10,099 nt of DNA, taken from the NCBI GenBank assembly GCA_019421365.1, contig JAHZFJ010000055.1:1-10099 (forward strand). Reading direction: 5' to 3'. Below are positions 7,039-10,099 of this stretch, piece after piece. This DNA is from Lachnospiraceae bacterium (GTDB lineage: Bacteria; Bacillota; Clostridia; Lachnospirales; Lachnospiraceae). Within the stretch, counting starts at the first letter, position 1. Every line of letters starts with the position of its first letter. Below the pieces are notes generated by a model, which searched no databases, was not told where the DNA came from, and saw only the letters and a program-made list of their open reading frames with translations. A program made the position numbers and the translations under genes.

Positions 7039-7140
7039 CGTAAACCCCAATACATTATATAGTTTTTGCTACACCCCATAAGTAACAAAAATACCTTCTC
7101 CAAAAGAGGACAGCAGATCGGATGGCTGTCCTCTTTTATT
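7039..7140 (+). ncRNA. Candidate trans-acting small RNA with C-rich motifs
   Basis: About 100 nt lie between an extended -10 promoter and an intrinsic terminator, with no ATG in the part before the terminator hairpin (7039-7101), so a protein product is unlikely. The predicted RNA has an unpaired CCCC (7045-7048). A hairpin follows, TTTTTG-C-TAC (7063-7072) against GTA-A-CAAAAA (7082-7091), with one mismatch and a 9-nt loop that exposes ACCCC. A single-stranded CTTCTCC (7095-7101) and then the terminator stem complete it. C-rich loops and linkers of this kind are known from Gram-positive small RNAs of the RsaE/RoxS type, which pair with Shine-Dalgarno sequences. I see no homology to those, only similar logic. 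It could alternatively be an attenuator-like leader, but the next gene is about 240 nt beyond the terminator. The 5' end is a prediction. Confidence 0.5.
7102..7140 (+). terminator. Intrinsic terminator of the candidate small RNA
   Basis: A perfect 13-bp stem pairs AAAAGAGGACAGC (7102-7114) with GCTGTCCTCTTTT (7125-7137) around a 10-nt loop, followed by ATTATTATTAT. It is too far from ftsH, which already has a terminator, to belong to that gene. Confidence 0.9.
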
Positions 7141-7306
7141 ATTATAAGCAGGTAAAAATATACAGTTCAAGAGGTATAAATAAGAAAATTACATAAAAGA
7201 AAAAATCAAAATTATGTATGGGCAAATTGCTAGTGGGCCATGCTTATAGTGTGATAGATTATATCTTGATTTGTGAACAATGGTGAAAATTATTAAAAAC
7301 CTTTGG

Positions 7307-7335
7307 TTGTATAATGAAAAGGTGTATATTAGAAT
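7307..7335 (+). promoter_or_regulatory. Possible promoter of the GH13 gene
   Basis: TTGTAT (7307-7312), a 17-nt spacer and TAGAAT (7330-7335, five of six) would start RNA near 7342, giving a leader of about 40 nt. An overlapping perfect TATAAT (7310-7315) is an alternative -10 but has no -35 at normal spacing. In the rest of 7141-7381 I see no catabolite-repression (cre) palindrome and no operator I can name. Confidence 0.35.
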
Positions 7336-7381
7336 AAAATGGTTATATATGAAAATAGTTACATAAGAGGGGCTTTGGCAT

Positions 7382-9496
7382 ATGAATTTTAATACGAACT
7401 TTAATCAGTTAACGAAATATGAAAAGCTAAATGCTTACATGGAAAATGTAGCACCGATTTTGAATCTTGATGCTTTATTTTGTGATGGAACCAAGCAATA
7501 CCGTATTCCGGAGGAACCAATGGCAAACGATGAGGTGAAAATCCGATTTCGTACTGCAAGGGAGAACGTGGATGAAGTGTTCCTAATCTCGACATATAAT
7601 AGGCAGGAGATGAAGAAAGTAGACCACGATATGTTGTTTGATTACTATGAGGGTATCATTAAGCTAGAAGAAATGAAAGTGGAGTACTATTTTGAGGTTC
7701 GAAGTGGACATTTCATATGTTATTATAATCGTAAGGGCGTAATGAATGAAGTACAGAATAACTATAATTTCGTCCTCATGCCAGATTTTCATACGCCAAG
7801 TTGGGCTAAGGGGGCGGTCTTTTATCAGATCTTCGTTGATCGCTTCTGTAATGGAGATACCAGCAATGATGTATTAGAAAGAGAATACAATTATATTGGA
7901 GAAGGGACAAGTGAGGTTAACGATTGGAACAAATATCCTTTAGCAATGGGTGTAAGGGAGTTCTATGGTGGAGATTTACGAGGTGTAATGAAGAAGTTAG
8001 ATTATCTTCAGGAGCTTGGAGTTGACGCTATATATCTAAATCCAATTTTCGTTTCCCCTTCCAATCACAAATATGATATACAAGATTATGATTATGTTGA
8101 TCCTCATTTTGGAGTTATCGTTAAAGATGAGGGAGAGTTATTACAGCCAGGTGATACGAATAATCAGCATGCAACAAGGTACATTACAAGAGTCACAGCT
8201 AAGGAGAATCTAGAAGCTAGTAATGAATTGTTCATTGAACTTGTAGAAGAGATTCATAAGAGAGGTATGAAGATTATCCTTGATGGTGTTTTCAACCACT
8301 GTGGTTCGTTTAATAAGTGGTTAGATAGAGAATGTATCTATGAGAAAGAAGAGGGATACGAAAAGGGTGCATATGTTGATGAGAATAGCCCCTACCGTTC
8401 ATTCTTTAAATTTCGCGATGGTACTTGGCCATACAACAATCGTTATGATGGTTGGTGGGGGCACGATACCCTACCCAAATTAAATTATGAAGAATCACCG
8501 AAGTTGTATCAATATATTATGGATATTGCGAAAAAATGGGTTTCACCACCGTTTAATATTGATGGGTGGCGACTTGATGTAGCAGCTGATTTAGGTCATT
8601 CCAATGAATATAACCATAAATTCTGGAAGGATTTTAGGAAAGTAGTAAAAGAGGCGAACCCCAATGCGATTATTCTTGCTGAGCATTATGGAGATCCTAG
8701 TTCCTGGTTGCAAGGTGATGAATGGGATACCGTAATGAATTATGATGCCTTTATGGAACCTTTAACATGGTTCTTAACCGGAATAGAGAAACATAGTGAT
8801 GAATCTAGAGATGACCTCTATGGTCAGTATGAAGCTTTTTATGGGTCTATGAGCCATCACATGACAAGATTTAATACGCAGTCACTATTAGTAGCCATGA
8901 ATGAATTATCTAATCATGATCATTCTCGCTTTCTGACACGAACGAACAGAAGAGTAGGACGTACCGGAACGAATGGTGCTGATGCTGCGAATTATGGCAT
9001 TAATAAAGCTGTTATGAGGGAGGCAGTATTAGTTCAGATGACGTGGCCTGGGTCTCCAACAATCTATTATGGAGACGAGGCGGGTGTATGTGGCTGGACG
9101 GATCCCGACAACCGTAGGACGTATCCGTGGGGACATGAAGATACTGGTTTGATTGCATTACATCAAGAACTCATTCATATACACAAAAGTTACGAAGCTC
9201 TAAAAACAGGTTCCATGATTTTCTTATGTGGAGGTAATCATTATTTCAGTTATGGACGTTTTGATAATAGCGATAAGTTGGTTATCACCGTGAATAACTT
9301 ACAACAAGAACAGATAATTGATATACCTGTATGGCAAGTGGGTATTCTTGATAGCGATCGCTTGGTGAGAATAATTCAGACTAACCGAGAAGGGTATAAC
9401 CTTGAAGTAAAGATGTACCCTGTGCGAGAAGGATATGCCAAAGTAGTAATGCCACCAGAGTCTTCGGCCATCATAAAGACAATTGACACCTTTTAG
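7382..9496 (+). CDS. Cytoplasmic GH13 alpha-glucan hydrolase (neopullulanase / maltodextrin glucosidase type)
   Basis: A 704-residue alpha-amylase-family enzyme, likely acting on alpha-1,4 (perhaps also alpha-1,6) bonds of maltodextrins or cyclodextrins. There is no signal peptide, so it should act on imported oligosaccharides. Residues about 45-120 resemble the CBM34-like N-terminal beta domain of neopullulanases. The catalytic barrel starts near GAVFYQIFVDRF. Conserved regions are DGVFNH (301-306), DGWRLD with nucleophile D399, LAEHYGD with acid/base E434, and SNHDHSR with transition-state stabiliser D513. A beta-rich C-terminal domain follows from about residue 620. The AEHYGD-x-x-SWLQ stretch recalls MalZ-type maltodextrin glucosidases rather than the E-I/V-W-H of neopullulanases, so the subfamily and substrate stay open. 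An insertion of about 35 residues lies between the DPHFG and DGVFNH regions. The start follows AAGAGGGG (7365-7372) by 9 nt. It is a monocistronic unit with its own terminator. Confidence 0.9.
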   Translation: MNFNTNFNQLTKYEKLNAYMENVAPILNLDALFCDGTKQYRIPEEPMANDEVKIRFRTARENVDEVFLISTYNRQEMKKVDHDMLFDYYEGIIKLEEMKVEYYFEVRSGHFICYYNRKGVMNEVQNNYNFVLMPDFHTPSWAKGAVFYQIFVDRFCNGDTSNDVLEREYNYIGEGTSEVNDWNKYPLAMGVREFYGGDLRGVMKKLDYLQELGVDAIYLNPIFVSPSNHKYDIQDYDYVDPHFGVIVKDEGELLQPGDTNNQHATRYITRVTAKENLEASNELFIELVEEIHKRGMKIILDGVFNHCGSFNKWLDRECIYEKEEGYEKGAYVDENSPYRSFFKFRDGTWPYNNRYDGWWGHDTLPKLNYEESPKLYQYIMDIAKKWVSPPFNIDGWRLDVAADLGHSNEYNHKFWKDFRKVVKEANPNAIILAEHYGDPSSWLQGDEWDTVMNYDAFMEPLTWFLTGIEKHSDESRDDLYGQYEAFYGSMSHHMTRFNTQSLLVAMNELSNHDHSRFLTRTNRRVGRTGTNGADAANYGINKAVMREAVLVQMTWPGSPTIYYGDEAGVCGWTDPDNRRTYPWGHEDTGLIALHQELIHIHKSYEALKTGSMIFLCGGNHYFSYGRFDNSDKLVITVNNLQQEQIIDIPVWQVGILDSDRLVRIIQTNREGYNLEVKMYPVREGYAKVVMPPESSAIIKTIDTF

Positions 9497-9513
9497 TCAG
9501 TTGTCTTTTTTTT
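9475..9513 (+). terminator. Intrinsic terminator overlapping the end of the GH13 gene
   Basis: A 13-bp stem with one G-U pair joins AAAGACAATTGAC (9475-9487) to GTCAGTTGTCTTT (9496-9508); eight T follow or overlap at 9506-9513. The whole 5' arm is coding sequence and the stop codon (9494-9496) spans the loop and the first base of the 3' arm. Confidence 0.93.
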
Positions 9514-9569
9514 ATCGGAAAGATAGAGTCTTTAGGAGTTAGAATAAGCAAATTTTGTTTATAATCAAG

Positions 9570-9633
9570 AAAATTAAAAAAATTAAAAAAATTTAAAAAT
9601 AATACTTGTATTTTTAAAATTATCTGCTATAAT
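9570..9633 (+). promoter_or_regulatory. Promoter of the tRNA cluster with A-tract upstream element
   Basis: TTGTAT (9606-9611), a 16-nt spacer and a perfect TATAAT (9628-9633), extended by TG at 9625-9626, point to a start near 9640, about 16 nt before the first tRNA. The -35 is weak, but A-tracts starting at 9570, 9576, 9585 and 9595 lie directly upstream, like the UP elements of strong stable-RNA promoters. Confidence 0.75.
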
Positions 9634-9655
9634 AATATCTTGTCAGAGCAATTAA

Positions 9656-9737
9656 GGAAGGGTTCCCGAGTGGCCAAAGGGGGCAGACTGTAAATCTGTT
9701 AGCTACGCTTTCGAAGGTTCGAATCCTTCTCCTTCCA
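9656..9737 (+). tRNA. tRNA-Tyr (GUA)
   Basis: An 82-nt class II tRNA. Acceptor GGAAGGG pairs with TCCTTCC (one G-U) and discriminator A9737 follows. The anticodon loop CTGTAAA has GTA at 9690-9692. A long variable arm is present and the T arm is GAAGG/CCTTC around TTCGAAT. CCA is not encoded. Only 5 nt separate it from the next tRNA. Confidence 0.96.
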
Positions 9738-9742
9738 TTAAT

Positions 9743-9826
9743 GCCGGCGTGGCGGAATTGGCAGACGCACAGGACTTAAAATCCTGCGGGGTCAAACCCG
9801 TACCGGTTCAAGTCCGGTCGCCGGCA
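9743..9826 (+). tRNA. tRNA-Leu (UAA)
   Basis: An 84-nt class II tRNA. Acceptor GCCGGCG pairs with CGCCGGC, then discriminator A9826. Stem CAGGA/TCCTG encloses loop CTTAAAA with anticodon TAA at 9777-9779. A long variable arm and a T arm ACCGG/CCGGT around TTCAAGT follow. CCA is not encoded. Confidence 0.96.
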
Positions 9827-9896
9827 TTCAGTTTAATCTGAATGTAGATTGTGGGCACGACAGCTATAACAATAGGTTGTAGAGATTACAATTTGT
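9826..9896 (+). other. Potentially structured spacer between tRNA-Leu and tRNA-Phe
   Basis: The 103-nt gap holds three possible stems: ATTCAG/CTGAAT (9826-9831 with 9838-9843, using the tRNA-Leu discriminator base), a 7-bp hairpin CTATAAC/GTTGTAG (9864-9870 with 9876-9882), and an outer stem GTAGATTGT/ACAATTTGT (9844-9852 with 9888-9896) with three wobble pairs that would enclose the second hairpin. No T-run follows, so it is not a terminator. It may guide processing or be chance pairing in AT-rich DNA. No ORF is visible. Confidence 0.3.
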
Positions 9897-9929
9897 TGCT
9901 TACATCATTGGTATTACTCAAGAGGGCAT

Positions 9930-10002
<73 letters not shown>

Positions 10003-10037
10003 TTTTCGTTGCCAAGAGTAATGAAATAATTGAATAC

Positions 10038-10099
10038 GGGCGTGTAGCTCAGTTGGTAGAGCACTTGACTTTTAATCAAGTTGTCCGGGGTTCGAATCC
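10038..10099 (+). tRNA. tRNA-Lys (UUU), 3' end cut off by the window
   Basis: Acceptor 5' strand GGGCGTG, a normal D arm, and anticodon stem CTTGA/TCAAG around CTTTTAA with anticodon TTT at 10071-10073. The window ends in the T arm, after TTCGAAT. Whether CCA is encoded cannot be seen. Confidence 0.95.

Overview
The window looks like the chromosome of a low-GC, spore-forming Clostridia, probably a member of the Lachnospiraceae. The reasons are a full-length SpoIIE, AT-rich codon use and spacers, strong AGGAGG-type ribosome binding sites, and a spoIIE-tilS-hpt-ftsH order that is also known from Bacillus. The family assignment is inference from protein flavour, not from a search. Every gene reads on the + strand.

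Layout. A partial elongator tRNA-Met (1-54) ends in a strong intrinsic terminator (61-105). A sporulation-type promoter with a 21-nt spacer and an overlapping Spo0A-like box follows, then spoIIE (285-2621), tilS (2694-4247), hpt (4249-4773), a possible 12-codon leader ORF (4796-4834) and ftsH (4854-6731, TTG start). A strong terminator (6759-6807) closes this block. The next 570 bases hold no protein gene. They do contain a self-contained small transcription unit: an extended -10 element at 7024-7032, about 100 nt of non-coding RNA with a CCCC-loop hairpin, and a 13-bp terminator ending near 7140. I read this as a candidate small RNA. A cytoplasmic GH13 alpha-glucan hydrolase follows (7382-9496); its terminator begins inside its own coding sequence. 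A promoter with A-tracts then drives a tRNA cluster Tyr(GUA)-Leu(UAA)-Phe(GAA)-Lys(UUU), and the last tRNA is cut by the window edge.

How the genes work together. SpoIIE is the membrane phosphatase that activates the forespore sigma factor. TilS (tRNA-Ile lysidine synthase), Hpt (purine salvage) and FtsH (membrane AAA+ protease) are housekeeping functions. tilS and hpt are nearly overlapping and probably translationally coupled. No terminator is visible between spoIIE and ftsH, so read-through is possible. The GH13 enzyme is a separate carbohydrate-use gene. None of the tRNA genes whose 3' ends are visible encodes CCA.

Most of the window is ordinary conserved chromosome. The observations most worth checking are the candidate small RNA at about 7039-7140, the architecture of the spoIIE promoter, and the micro-ORF with alternative hairpins in front of ftsH.
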